A stretch of 64,000 nt of DNA from Luteimonas terrae. Lineage in GTDB: Bacteria > Pseudomonadota > Gammaproteobacteria > Xanthomonadales > Xanthomonadaceae. A model generated the notes under the pieces. That model saw only the letters and a list, made by a program, of their open reading frames with translations. It was not told the DNA's origin and did no database searches. How positions within the stretch are numbered: position 1 is the first letter of the stretch; each line of letters begins with the position of its first letter. Location of the stretch: assembly GCF_004358165.1 (NCBI RefSeq), contig NZ_SMTG01000002.1:682001-746000 (forward strand), written 5' to 3'. Shown piece by piece: positions 1-11,385 of this stretch. The position numbers and the translations under genes are program-made.

Positions 1-425
1 CTGCCGGTTCGCCGCCCGGTGATCTCTACGTCGAAGTGCGTGTGCGCCCGCATGCGATCTTCCAGCGCGACGGCGACGACCTGCATTGCGAAGTGCCGGT
101 GCGCATTTCGCAGGCCGCGCTGGGCGACACGGTGCGCGTGCCCACCCTGGGCGGAGAAGCCGAGATCCGCGTGCCGTCGGAGACCCAGACCGGCAAGGTG
201 TTCCGCCTGCGCGACAAGGGCGTCAAATCGGTGCGCAGCCGAGGGCCGGGCGACCTGTACTGCAAGATCGTCGTCGAGACACCGGTCAATCTCACCGCCG
301 AGCAGCGCGAGATCCTCGAGAAGTTCGAGACCACGTTCACCGGCGAGAACGCGCGCCGGCATTCGCCCAAGTCCAGCACCTTCATGGACGGGGTCAAGGG
401 CTTCTGGGAGCGCATGACGTCCTGA
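1..425 (+). CDS. dnaJ: Chaperone protein DnaJ, C-terminal part (truncated at window start)
   Basis: This is the last 141 codons of the Hsp40 co-chaperone that stimulates DnaK ATPase and delivers unfolded substrates. The visible part begins in the substrate-binding beta-sandwich domain ([14 protein letters not shown]) and runs through the second sandwich ([29 protein letters not shown], split here as [11 protein letters not shown] and [12 protein letters not shown]) to a dimerisation tail ending GFWERMTS. The J domain and zinc-finger region lie outside the window. The ORF is open from the first base in frame and stops at 423-425. A hairpin follows immediately. Identity is secure from the DLY-V and [12 protein letters not shown] motifs typical of DnaJ C-termini. 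Confidence 0.96.
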   Translation, partial: AGSPPGDLYVEVRVRPHAIFQRDGDDLHCEVPVRISQAALGDTVRVPTLGGEAEIRVPSETQTGKVFRLRDKGVKSVRSRGPGDLYCKIVVETPVNLTAEQREILEKFETTFTGENARRHSPKSSTFMDGVKGFWERMTS

Positions 426-448
426 ACCGCGCAATTGTGTGATGCACG

Positions 449-477
449 ACGCCCGGCAATGCCGGGCGTTCGTGTTT
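449..477 (+). terminator. Hairpin terminator after dnaJ
   Basis: A perfect 9-bp stem, ACGCCCGGC / GCCGGGCGT, closes a 3-nt AAT loop 24 bases after the dnaJ stop. It is followed by TCGTGTTTCT, a weak T-rich stretch. This is probably the end of the dnaKJ-type transcript. The U tract is short, so termination may be partial. Confidence 0.6.
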
Positions 478-525
478 CTGCCAACTGGACCTTGGGTTCG
501 AGGACTTGCCGATGCAGGTCTCACC

Positions 526-570
526 CATCCACAGGACATGTGGATGGCCTGTCGACAATCTTGTGGATAG
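526..570 (+). repeat. DnaA-box-like repeat unit 1
   Basis: The unit contains an inverted pair, CATCCACA (526-533) and TGTGGATG (539-546), separated by 5 bp. A third box, TGTGGATAG, lies at 562-570. Read on the other strand the third box is CTATCCACA, one base from the DnaA-box consensus TTATNCACA. The linker between boxes two and three contains GTCGACAA. Confidence 0.7.
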
Positions 571-751
571 GCGTGCCAAGTGCATGTCCGCACTGGCACG
601 CGGTCCGCTGGTCATTGCATCGCCAGCGTGACCGCCGGCACATCGACCGGTGGGCCATGCCGCGGCCGCCGCCATCTACGAACGGCGTCATAACGGGATT
701 TCGCGCGGTATGGCGCTTGACGCGCCCGCGCTGCTCGCCTAGCCGGCGCAC

Positions 752-796
752 TGTCCACACGGGATGTGGATGGTCTGATGACAAACATGTGGATAA
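752..796 (+). repeat. DnaA-box-like repeat unit 2 (contains a perfect DnaA box)
   Basis: Same architecture as unit 1: TGTCCACA (752-759), 5-bp spacer, TGTGGATG (765-772), then TGTGGATAA at 788-796. The last is the exact complement of the consensus DnaA box TTATCCACA. The linker carries GATGACAA, matching unit 3. The distance from box two to box three is 23 bp, as in the other two units. Confidence 0.75.
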
Positions 797-997
797 GCCG
801 CGCGCGCCGCGTCGCAGCGGCCCGCGCAATCCGCGGTGGTTTTTTCGCCACCTGCGCTATGCCGGCTGCGGAGACTGCTTGACCCGCGCACGCCATCGCG
901 CATCGACGGACGCGCGAGCGCGTTCCGGTTCGCGCAACCGGCGTGCCGGCCATCGCGCACGTTTGACTGCGTCGACGCAGGCCGCTAGCGGGCGCGT

Positions 998-1042
998 CAT
1001 CCACAGGGACTGTGGATGATCCGATGACAAGTCTGTGGACAA
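998..1042 (+). repeat. DnaA-box-like repeat unit 3
   Basis: CATCCACA (998-1005), 5-bp spacer, TGTGGATG (1011-1018), then TGTGGACAA (1034-1042), again with 23 bp from box two to box three and GATGACAA in the linker. The first box extended by one base is TCATCCACA, one mismatch from the DnaA consensus. Unit starts are spaced 226 and 246 bp apart, with unrelated sequence between them. Confidence 0.7.
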
Positions 1043-1374
1043 GCGACGCGAAACCGCACGGCAAGCGGCGCGCGCATGGCTGGTCAAATTCTCGCCAGCG
1101 GCGCGCAAGCGTGTCGAAGCAGGCATTGACCTGCGCAAGCGTCGGTGCCTGCGCCGCCGCACGCGTGCCGCGCAGGCATGCGATGGGCCTTCCATGGAAC
1201 ACTGCATCGCGAATCGATTCGCGAGGTGATTCGCTTCTGCACGATAGGTCCTGCAGCGCGACGTCGCCGATCGGCAACGTGGCGAGCGCCACGCGGTGCA
1301 TCGCGTGCGTGATGCACGACAACCGCGCCGTCGGTGCCCGCGCCAGGCGCGATGCCGCACAGCCGCGCCGCGGC

Positions 1375-1390
1375 ATCGCTAGAATGCCGG
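1375..1390 (+). promoter_or_regulatory. Possible dapB promoter -10 element
   Basis: TAGAAT at 1380-1385 within GCTAGAATGCC lies about 70 bases upstream of the dapB ATG. A similar TAGAAT hexamer precedes prfB and ndk in this window. No good -35 hexamer is visible at 16-18 bp, so the call rests on the -10 alone. Confidence 0.3.
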
Positions 1391-1453
1391 CATGCACGCA
1401 GACACCGTTCCGTCCAGTCCCTGTGTTCGTCGAGCCGCGCCGGCGGTGCGCGC

Positions 1454-2179
1454 ATGAGCGTGCGGCCGCGCGTGTTGATCCACGGCGCCTCCGGCCGCAT
1501 GGGCCAGGTGCTACTGCGGCTGGCAGCCGGCCGCGACGATCTGCACGTCGTCGCCGCGGTGTCCGGCCGCGCACCGAAGCAGCGGGTCGTCGACGGCGTG
1601 CCGTACTTCGGTGCGTCCGAGCTCGGCGGCGTACCGGAGTTCGACGTGGCCATCGACTTCAGCCTGCCGGAAGGCTTCGACGTGCTGCTGGCGACCTGCG
1701 TCAAGCGCAAGGCGGCGCTGGTCTCGGGCACCACCGGCCTGGACGATGGACAGCGCGCGGCGCTCTACGCCGCCGCGGCGACGATTCCGGTGTTGTGGGC
1801 GTCCAACTTCAGTCTCGGTGTCGCGGTGCTGCAGGATCTGGTCGCGCGCGCTGCGGCGCTGTTGCCCGGATGGGATTGCGACATCGTCGAATCGCATCAC
1901 ACGCGCAAGGTGGATGCGCCCTCGGGCACCGCGCTGACGCTCGGCGAGGCTGCGGCCGGGCAAGGCGCGGATCCGCATTACGCCTCGATCCGCGCCGGCG
2001 ACATCGTCGGCGAGCATCTGGTCCAGTTCACCGGAATCGGCGAACGTGTGGAGCTGGTGCATCGCGCGACCAATCGCGACATCTTCGCCGGGGGCGCGCT
2101 GCATGTGGCCACGCGGCTGCCCGGACGCGCGCCAGGACGCCACACGATCGCCGACCTGCTGGTGTCCGCGCTCGCCTGA
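1454..2179 (+). CDS. dapB: 4-hydroxy-tetrahydrodipicolinate reductase
   Basis: This cytoplasmic enzyme reduces 4-hydroxy-tetrahydrodipicolinate with NAD(P)H in the diaminopimelate/lysine pathway, which also supplies peptidoglycan. The 241-aa product has the N-terminal dinucleotide-binding motif GASGRMGQ near residue 10 and the signature [14 protein letters not shown] in the middle, which contains the catalytic His pair and Lys. Length is slightly short of the E. coli enzyme (273 aa) but matches compact forms. The ATG at 1454 is chosen because it leaves the usual short lead-in before the Rossmann motif; an upstream in-frame extension to 1334 is low-complexity and unlikely to be translated. It sits upstream of carA, as in many proteobacteria. 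Confidence 0.95.
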   Translation: MSVRPRVLIHGASGRMGQVLLRLAAGRDDLHVVAAVSGRAPKQRVVDGVPYFGASELGGVPEFDVAIDFSLPEGFDVLLATCVKRKAALVSGTTGLDDGQRAALYAAAATIPVLWASNFSLGVAVLQDLVARAAALLPGWDCDIVESHHTRKVDAPSGTALTLGEAAAGQGADPHYASIRAGDIVGEHLVQFTGIGERVELVHRATNRDIFAGGALHVATRLPGRAPGRHTIADLLVSALA

Positions 2180-2330
2180 ACTGTCGCCCGTTCCGCTGAA
2201 TGCAGTGTGCCGATCGCTGGCGCTGAACGGGTCGGACCCGTACAATTCCCGCTCGCCTGAACCCCCAGACCCCCGGACCGGTTTCCACCGCTCTGGCGGT
2301 TTCCTGCAACCTGACGTAGGCGAAGACCTC

Positions 2331-3452
2331 GTGACAGATTCCGCAATCCTCGTCCTTGAAGACGGCACCGTGTTCGAGGGCGTTTCCGTGGGTGCCCCCG
2401 GCCTGTCGGTCGGCGAAGTGGTGTTCAACACCGCGATGACCGGTTACCAGGAAGTGTTGACCGATCCTTCCTACGCGCGCCAGCTGGTGACGCTGACCTA
2501 TCCGCACATCGGCAACACCGGTTGCACCGACCAGGACGACGAAGCGTCGAAGATCTGGTCGGCCGGCCTGATCGTCCGCAACGTGCCGCGCCGCCCGAGC
2601 AACTGGCGCAGCGAAGCGTCGCTGCCCGAGTGGCTGCGCGCACGTGGCGTGGTCGCGATCTCCGAGATCGACACCCGCAAGCTGACGCGCCTGCTGCGCG
2701 ACCGCGGGTCGATGAACGGTGCGGTGATGGCGGGCGATGTCGATGTCGAGCAGGCGCTCGAAGCGGCGCGCAAGTTCCCGGGCCTGAAGGGCATGGATCT
2801 GGCGAAGGTCGTCAGCACGACCGAGCGTTACGGCTGGACCGACGGCCAGCTCGATCTCGACGCGAACGCCTTCGTGCAGGCACAGGCGAAGTTCAAGGTC
2901 GTGGCTTACGACTATGGGGTGAAGACCAACATCCTGCGCATGCTCGCCGAGCGCGGCTGCGAACTGACGGTGGTGCCGGCGCAGACGTCCGCCGCCGACG
3001 TGCTGGCGCTCGAGCCCGATGGCGTGTTCCTGTCCAACGGCCCTGGCGATCCGGCGCCCTGCGATTATGCGATCGACGCGATCCGCGCTTTTCTCGACGC
3101 GAAAATTCCGACCTTCGGCATCTGCCTGGGCCACCAGCTGCTGGCGCTGGCCGCTGGCGCGCAGACGTTGAAGATGCCGCACGGCCACCACGGCGCGAAC
3201 CATCCGGTGCAGGACCTCGACGGCGGCCGCGTGATGATCACCTCGCAGAACCACGGCTTCGCGGTCGACGAGGCCACGCTGCCGGCCAACGTGCGCGTGA
3301 CCCACCGTTCGCTGTTCGACGGCACCAACCAGGGCATCGCCCTGACCGACGCCCCCGCGTTCTCGTTCCAGGGCCATCCGGAGGCGAGCCCCGGCCCGCA
3401 CGACGTGGCCCCGCTGTTCGACAAGTTCGTTGCGCTGATGGAGGCGCGTTGA
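2331..3452 (+). CDS. carA: Carbamoyl-phosphate synthase small subunit (glutaminase)
   Basis: CarA hydrolyses glutamine and channels ammonia to CarB for carbamoyl phosphate, the precursor of pyrimidines and arginine. The 373-aa protein has the CPSase small-chain N-terminal domain ([22 protein letters not shown]) and a class I glutamine amidotransferase domain with the nucleophile in GICLGHQ (Cys265) and the His/Glu pair in [11 protein letters not shown]. The start is GTG at 2331, giving [12 protein letters not shown], which fits the family N-terminus; upstream sequence in this frame is the end of dapB read in another frame. carB follows after one base, so the two are translationally coupled. 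Confidence 0.97.
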   Translation: MTDSAILVLEDGTVFEGVSVGAPGLSVGEVVFNTAMTGYQEVLTDPSYARQLVTLTYPHIGNTGCTDQDDEASKIWSAGLIVRNVPRRPSNWRSEASLPEWLRARGVVAISEIDTRKLTRLLRDRGSMNGAVMAGDVDVEQALEAARKFPGLKGMDLAKVVSTTERYGWTDGQLDLDANAFVQAQAKFKVVAYDYGVKTNILRMLAERGCELTVVPAQTSAADVLALEPDGVFLSNGPGDPAPCDYAIDAIRAFLDAKIPTFGICLGHQLLALAAGAQTLKMPHGHHGANHPVQDLDGGRVMITSQNHGFAVDEATLPANVRVTHRSLFDGTNQGIALTDAPAFSFQGHPEASPGPHDVAPLFDKFVALMEAR

Positions 3453-3453
3453 C

Positions 3454-6714
<3,261 letters not shown>

Positions 6715-6727
6715 CAGGAGTCATTCC

Positions 6728-7204
6728 ATGCGTGCACCCATGACCCTGCGCGGCGCCCAGCGCCTGCGCGAAGAACTCGAAGAACTGAAGTCGGTCAAGC
6801 GCCCGGCGGTGATCGAAGCGATCTCCGAGGCGCGTGCCCACGGCGATCTCAAGGAAAACGCCGAGTACCACGCCGCCCGCGAACAGCAGAGCTTCATCGA
6901 AGGCCGCATCAAGCAGCTCGAGGGCGAGCTGTCGCATGCCGATCTGATCGACGTCGCCAAGCTCAATGCCGGCGACAAGGTGGTGTTCGGCGCGACGGTC
7001 GTCATCGCCGACAGCGAGACCGACGAAGAGAAGCGCTACCAGATCGTCGGTGACCTCGAAGCCGACATCAAGCAGGGCCTGATCGCGATTTCCTCGCCGG
7101 TCGCGCGCGCCATGATCGGCAAGCACGAAGGCGACAGCATCAGCATCGATGCGCCCGGCGGTTCGCGCGAGTACGACATCGTCAGCGTCGAGTACATCGG
7201 CTGA
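6728..7204 (+). CDS. greA: Transcription elongation factor GreA
   Basis: GreA rescues backtracked RNA polymerase by stimulating intrinsic transcript cleavage. The 158-aa product has the N-terminal antiparallel coiled coil with the acidic tip in [16 protein letters not shown] (around residues 40-55) and the C-terminal FKBP-like domain ([10 protein letters not shown] through [13 protein letters not shown]). ATG 6728 is preceded by AGGAG at 6715-6719. Gene order carB-greA-rpfE-recJ is characteristic of Xanthomonadaceae, and the close spacing suggests co-transcription with carAB. Confidence 0.96.
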   Translation: MRAPMTLRGAQRLREELEELKSVKRPAVIEAISEARAHGDLKENAEYHAAREQQSFIEGRIKQLEGELSHADLIDVAKLNAGDKVVFGATVVIADSETDEEKRYQIVGDLEADIKQGLIAISSPVARAMIGKHEGDSISIDAPGGSREYDIVSVEYIG

Positions 7205-7208
7205 GTCG

Positions 7209-8171
7209 ATGAGCGCGGCCACCTTCCTGCTGCCCGCAGCCGCGCGCTTCGGCGCGCAACGCTGGCAGCAGGACATCGCGCGCGCGCTTGGCCGTGCGGA
7301 TGTCGATCTGCAGGCGGCCGGCCGCCGTGCCCAGCTGGCGCGTCATGTCGATCTGCCCGAGGGCAGCTGGCCGCTCGCGGCGTTGTCGCGACAGGTCGAT
7401 GTGGGCGATGCTGCAGCGGGCGGCGATGCCTGGTTGCGGGCCGACCCCGCGTGGTTGCGTCCCGACATCAACGGCGTACGCCTGATGGGCCACGGCGACA
7501 CGCTCGGCATGACGACTGCAGATGTCGAGGCCTTGCTGCCCGACCTGCAGGCGATGTTCGCCGAGTCCGGTCTGGTACTGGACGCGCCGTCGCCGACGCG
7601 CTGGTACCTGCGCCTGCCGGCTGACACCCGTTTTCCCGCGTTCCCCGATCCGTCCGAAGCGCTCGGCACCGATCTGGCCGAACACGAGGACGGCGGTGTC
7701 GATGCGCGCCGCTGGCGTGCGCTCGGCAACGAGGCGCAGATCCTGTTGCACAACCATCCCTGGAACGCGACGCGTGCGGCGGCCGGCAAGCCGCCGGTCA
7801 ATGCACTGTGGTTCTGGGGTGGCGGCACGCTGCCCGATGCACGCACGGACACCCACAGCCGACATGCCAGCGTGTGCTCCGATGACGCCACTTTGTACGC
7901 ACTGGCGTCGATCTCCGCGTCGGCCGGACCGCTGCCGGCGGCGTGGCCGGATGTGCGCGATGCGGCGCTGTTCGACCTCGTCGGCATGCGCGACCTGCGC
8001 CGGCTGCAGGACGACTGGTTGCGGCCGGCGCTCGCGGCGCTGGCGGCCGGGCGGATTGCCACCCTGGTGCTCGACGACGAAGACGGGTGCGTGCGGACGC
8101 TGCGCCGCTGGCATCGTCTGCGCCTGTGGCGCAGCGCATGGGTGCCACCGACGCCCGAGCGCGACGCATGA
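7209..8171 (+). CDS. rpfE: RpfE-like conserved protein (phosphoglycerate mutase-related)
   Basis: This 320-aa soluble protein has no signal peptide or membrane segment. Its place between greA and recJ and its motifs (LLHNHPWNATRAAAGKPPVNALWFWGGG, quoted as HNHPWNATRAA and NALWFWGGG) match the RpfE family of Xanthomonas, which is related to cofactor-independent phosphoglycerate mutases. Its biochemical activity is not established; in Xanthomonas, rpfE mutants affect extracellular enzymes and polysaccharide modestly. The C-terminus is Arg/Trp-rich (LRRWHRLRLWRSAW). It starts 4 bases after greA and its stop overlaps the recJ start (ATGA), so translation is coupled to recJ. Confidence 0.82.
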   Translation: MSAATFLLPAAARFGAQRWQQDIARALGRADVDLQAAGRRAQLARHVDLPEGSWPLAALSRQVDVGDAAAGGDAWLRADPAWLRPDINGVRLMGHGDTLGMTTADVEALLPDLQAMFAESGLVLDAPSPTRWYLRLPADTRFPAFPDPSEALGTDLAEHEDGGVDARRWRALGNEAQILLHNHPWNATRAAAGKPPVNALWFWGGGTLPDARTDTHSRHASVCSDDATLYALASISASAGPLPAAWPDVRDAALFDLVGMRDLRRLQDDWLRPALAALAAGRIATLVLDDEDGCVRTLRRWHRLRLWRSAWVPPTPERDA

Positions 8172-9898
8172 GCCGGCAGGCACCGACCATCCGTCGCCGC
8201 GAATCCGTGGTCGGCGAGGGCTGGCCGTCGACGGTGCCGCCGCTGTTGCGCCGGATCTACGCCGGCCGCGGTGCGCACGATCTGGCGAGTGCGCAGCCGA
8301 AGCTTGCGCAGCTGCTGCCGCCCGACGGGCTGTCGAACATCGACGCGGCCACCGCGCTGCTCGCCGATGCGATCGCCAGCGGAGAACGCATCCTCGTCGT
8401 CGGCGATTTCGACTGCGACGGCGCGACGGCGTGCGCAGTCGCGGTGCGCGGCCTGCGCATGCTCGGCGCGCGCGACATCGTGCATGCGGTACCCAACCGG
8501 GTGACGCACGGTTACGGCCTGTCGCCCGCGCTGGTCGAATCGCTGGCGCACCTGTCGCCGTCGCTGCTGGTGACCGTGGATCACGGTATCGCCTGCCATG
8601 CCGGTATCCGGGCTGCGAAGGCGCTGGGCTGGCGCGTGCTGGTGACCGACCATCATCTGCCCGGCGACGCGTTGCCGGGCGCCGATGCGATCGTCAATCC
8701 GAACCAGCCGGGCGACACGTTCCCGAGCAAGGTGCTGGCCGGCGTGGGCGTGATCTTCTACGTGCTGATGGCGCTGCGCGCGCGGCTGCGCGGGCAGGGC
8801 GATACACGCGCGGCCGAGGCCGATCTCGGCAGCCTGCTCGACCTTGTCGCGGTCGGCACCGTGGCCGATCTGGTGCCGCTGGATGCGAACAACCGCGCCC
8901 TGGTGTCGGCCGGCCTGCGCCGCCTGCGCAGCCGGCGCGGCTGCACCGGTCTGCAGGCACTGATCGAGATTTCCGGCCGCGAGGCCGCGCGCCTGACCGC
9001 GGCCGACATCGGCTTCGCGATCGGTCCGCGCATCAATGCCGCCGGACGTCTGGAAGACATGGCGATCGGCATCGAGTGCCTGCTCAGCGACGATGCCGCG
9101 CATGCGCGCGAACTCGCCGACACGCTGCACCAGATCAACGCCGAACGTCGCGCCGTGCAGCAGTCGATGCTCGACGACGCCGAGGCCGCGGTCGCCCGAC
9201 GCACGCCGGTCGAGCCGGCCGGCGCCGGCGTGTGCCTGTTCGATGCCGACTGGCATCCGGGCGTGGTCGGTCTGGTCGCCTCGAAGATGAAGGACATGCT
9301 GCACCGGCCGGTGATCGCCTTCGCGCCGGCCGAACCCGACAGCGAGCAGCTGCGCGGCTCGGCGCGTTCGATCCCCGGCCTGCACATCCGTGACGTGCTG
9401 GCGGCGGTCGACGTGGCGCATCCGCAGCTGATCGAACGTTTCGGCGGCCATGCGATGGCCGCGGGCCTCACGTTGCAGCGCGATCGCTTCGATGCGTTTG
9501 CCGCGGCGTTCGGCGAAGCCGTGGACCGCATGCTCGATCCCGCGCTGCTGCGCGCGGAGCTGCTCACCGACGGCGCGCTGCGCGGCGAGGAGTTCGACAT
9601 CGTGCATGCGGCGCATCTGCGTGACGCCGGGCCGTGGGGGCAGGGCTTCCCCGAGCCGCTGTTCGACGGGGAGTTCGCGGTCGTCGACTGGAAGATCGTC
9701 GGCAGCCGGCATCTGAAACTTACGCTGCGGCTCGACGGGCATCCGCGGCCGCTGTCGGCGATCCACTTCGGTGGGTGGCGCGAGATCGCACCGTCCGCGC
9801 GCGAGCGCGTCGTCTACCGTCTGGCGCCGGACGACTACCGTGGCGGCGATGCCGTCCAGCTGGTCGTCGAACACCGGGAAGCCCTGGCCATCGCCTGA
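8168..9898 (+). CDS. recJ: Single-stranded-DNA-specific exonuclease RecJ
   Basis: RecJ degrades single-stranded DNA 5' to 3' in RecFOR recombination, mismatch repair and base excision repair. The 576-aa product carries the DHH-family motifs: DFDCDGATA (about residue 80), VTVDHGIACHAG, VTDHHLPGD, and the DHHA1 domain with GGHAMAAGLT near residue 430, followed by the OB-fold C-terminus. ATG 8168 overlaps the rpfE stop by ATGA. Length matches the family (about 570-580 aa). It ends the carAB-greA-rpfE-recJ run; the next gene begins 122 bases later after a possible new promoter. Confidence 0.96.
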   Translation: MSRQAPTIRRRESVVGEGWPSTVPPLLRRIYAGRGAHDLASAQPKLAQLLPPDGLSNIDAATALLADAIASGERILVVGDFDCDGATACAVAVRGLRMLGARDIVHAVPNRVTHGYGLSPALVESLAHLSPSLLVTVDHGIACHAGIRAAKALGWRVLVTDHHLPGDALPGADAIVNPNQPGDTFPSKVLAGVGVIFYVLMALRARLRGQGDTRAAEADLGSLLDLVAVGTVADLVPLDANNRALVSAGLRRLRSRRGCTGLQALIEISGREAARLTAADIGFAIGPRINAAGRLEDMAIGIECLLSDDAAHARELADTLHQINAERRAVQQSMLDDAEAAVARRTPVEPAGAGVCLFDADWHPGVVGLVASKMKDMLHRPVIAFAPAEPDSEQLRGSARSIPGLHIRDVLAAVDVAHPQLIERFGGHAMAAGLTLQRDRFDAFAAAFGEAVDRMLDPALLRAELLTDGALRGEEFDIVHAAHLRDAGPWGQGFPEPLFDGEFAVVDWKIVGSRHLKLTLRLDGHPRPLSAIHFGGWREIAPSARERVVYRLAPDDYRGGDAVQLVVEHREALAIA

Positions 9899-10020
9899 GT
9901 TTCGGCCCGCCGCGCACGTGCGCAAACGTGAATGCGGATGCAGAATAGGCCACCGCGCAAGCGGCCCGTTCGCGGCCTTGTCCCCCGCATGGCTGCCCAC
10001 TTCGGCACAGGGAGAAGTTC

Positions 10021-11352
10021 TTGAAGACTGTCCACACGCTGGCTCTCGCGATCGCGCTGGCCATGGCGCCCGCGCTGCATGCAACCGCGGCCGACCCCGA
10101 ACCGGTGACGCTCGGCGGCGAGCGCCGCGGCGAAATCACCAGCCGGTCCAGCCTCAACCACCAGGACGGCTCGCGCAGCCAGCTCTACCGCGTCGATCTG
10201 CGAGAAGGCCAGGTGGCGCAGTTCAAGCTCGAAGGCGCGCTGCGTGGCCGCCTGACCGCGTTCCAGGGGGGCGATCTCGTCGGCGCGTCGAACGCGCATT
10301 CGGAGGTCGCATCGATGGTGATCCGCGCCAAGCGCGCCGGCAGCTACACCATCGCCGTCAGCGGCGTCGATGCCTCGTCCTATGGACCCTTCACGCTGCA
10401 GGCCGCGGCGATCGAAGCCTACGGCGGCGAGACGCTGAAGGTGGGCGCATCGATCAGCGACTGGACCGATTCCAGGCGCCAGCTGCCGCTGCAGATCGAC
10501 GAGGCCGGCTTCTACACCATCGACATGCTGTCCGACGATTTCGACGCGGTGCTCAAGCTCGACGGCCCCGGCACGTCGCTGAGCAACGACGACGGCGGCG
10601 AGGGCAGCAACGCCCGCATCAGCGCGCGGCTCACCCCCGGCACCTACACGCTGACGGCCGAGGGCTACGGCAGCGAACGCGTCAACGGCATGTACCAGAT
10701 CCGCGTGGCGACCCGCGAACTGCCGCCGGGCGGCCTGCGCGAGGGCGGCGAGCTGACCGTCGGTGGCACGGTCACCGGCCTCTACGAGGGCACGGCGCAT
10801 CCGTACACCTTCACGCTGCCGGCGCGCCGCGTGGTGCGCATCGACATGCGCAGCGAAGAGATCGACCCGCTGCTGCACCTGTCGGGCAACGGCGTCGAGA
10901 AGACCGACGACGACGGCGGCGACAATCTCGACGCGCGCATCTCGCTGCTGCTCGAGCCGGGCACCTACACGCTGCGCGCCGATGCGGCCTCGGCCGGCGC
11001 CGGTCTGTACACGCTGGCGCTCGCGGCCACCGAAGTGCCCGAAGGTGCGGGCGGCGGCACGCTGCCGGTCGGGCGGCCGACGACCGCCAACCTGCTGCCG
11101 GGCATGACCGATCGCTGGACGGTGTCGGTGCGCAGCGCCGGCGAGTACACGATCGCGATGGACTCCGACGACATCGACAGCTATCTGCGCCTGACCCGCG
11201 ACGGCAACGAGATCGCCAGCGACGACGATGGCGGCGGCGCGTTGAACGCCCGCATCGTCCAGCGTCTCGAGACGGGCACCTACGTCATCGAGTCGTCGTC
11301 GGTCGACGGCGATACCGGCGGCAATTACCGCCTCTCGTTCGACCGTCGCTGA
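10021..11352 (+). CDS. Secreted protein of tandem PPC-like beta domains
   Basis: The 443-aa product starts at TTG 10021, preceded by GGGAG in the leader, and has a clear Sec signal peptide (MKTVHTLALAIALAMAPALHATA, cleavage probably after ATA). The mature part is made of about four similar ~100-residue units resembling bacterial pre-peptidase C-terminal (PPC) domains, each ending in a GTYTL/GSYTI/GTYVI strand. Three carry the same acidic loop: SNDDGGEGSNARI (around residue 187), TDDDGGDNLDARI (292) and SDDDGGGALNARI (398), which look like calcium-binding loops. No protease domain is attached, so the units are free-standing. Function is unknown; a periplasmic or extracellular binding role is an inference. 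It converges on the GGDEF gene. Confidence 0.75.
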   Translation: MKTVHTLALAIALAMAPALHATAADPEPVTLGGERRGEITSRSSLNHQDGSRSQLYRVDLREGQVAQFKLEGALRGRLTAFQGGDLVGASNAHSEVASMVIRAKRAGSYTIAVSGVDASSYGPFTLQAAAIEAYGGETLKVGASISDWTDSRRQLPLQIDEAGFYTIDMLSDDFDAVLKLDGPGTSLSNDDGGEGSNARISARLTPGTYTLTAEGYGSERVNGMYQIRVATRELPPGGLREGGELTVGGTVTGLYEGTAHPYTFTLPARRVVRIDMRSEEIDPLLHLSGNGVEKTDDDGGDNLDARISLLLEPGTYTLRADAASAGAGLYTLALAATEVPEGAGGGTLPVGRPTTANLLPGMTDRWTVSVRSAGEYTIAMDSDDIDSYLRLTRDGNEIASDDDGGGALNARIVQRLETGTYVIESSSVDGDTGGNYRLSFDRR

Positions 11353-11360
11353 GTCGCAAC

Positions 11361-11380
11361 GCCCGGACCTGAGTCCGGGC
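11361..11380. terminator. Hairpin between convergent genes
   Basis: An 8-bp perfect stem GCCCGGAC / GTCCGGGC with a 4-nt loop lies between the stop codons of the PPC-domain gene and the GGDEF gene, which converge here. No T run flanks it on either side, so it may be a weak bidirectional terminator. Confidence 0.45.
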
Positions 11381-11385
11381 GGGGA

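Larger units (their letters stand above)
426..1453. other. 1-kb intergenic region between dnaJ and dapB, no convincing gene
   Basis: Several frames stay open here, but their translations are Arg/Ala/Pro-rich, show no known motif, and overlap on both strands, as expected for chance frames in very GC-rich DNA. A short basic frame at 1035-1229 lacks a clear ribosome-binding site and begins inside a repeat. What the region does hold is the dnaJ terminator, three 45-bp units of DnaA-box-like sequence (526-570, 752-796, 998-1042) and a possible dapB promoter near 1380. It is by far the longest non-coding stretch in an otherwise tightly packed window. Confidence 0.7.

Noticed and set aside
752..796. 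Chromosomal replication origin
   Set aside because: No dnaA, dnaN, rpmH or gidA neighbours and no AT-rich unwinding region near the boxes; a regulatory DnaA-binding locus is more likely.
1035..1229. Small basic open frame in the dnaJ-dapB gap
   Set aside because: No ribosome-binding site, begins inside the DnaA-box-like unit 3, composition typical of random frames in this DNA.
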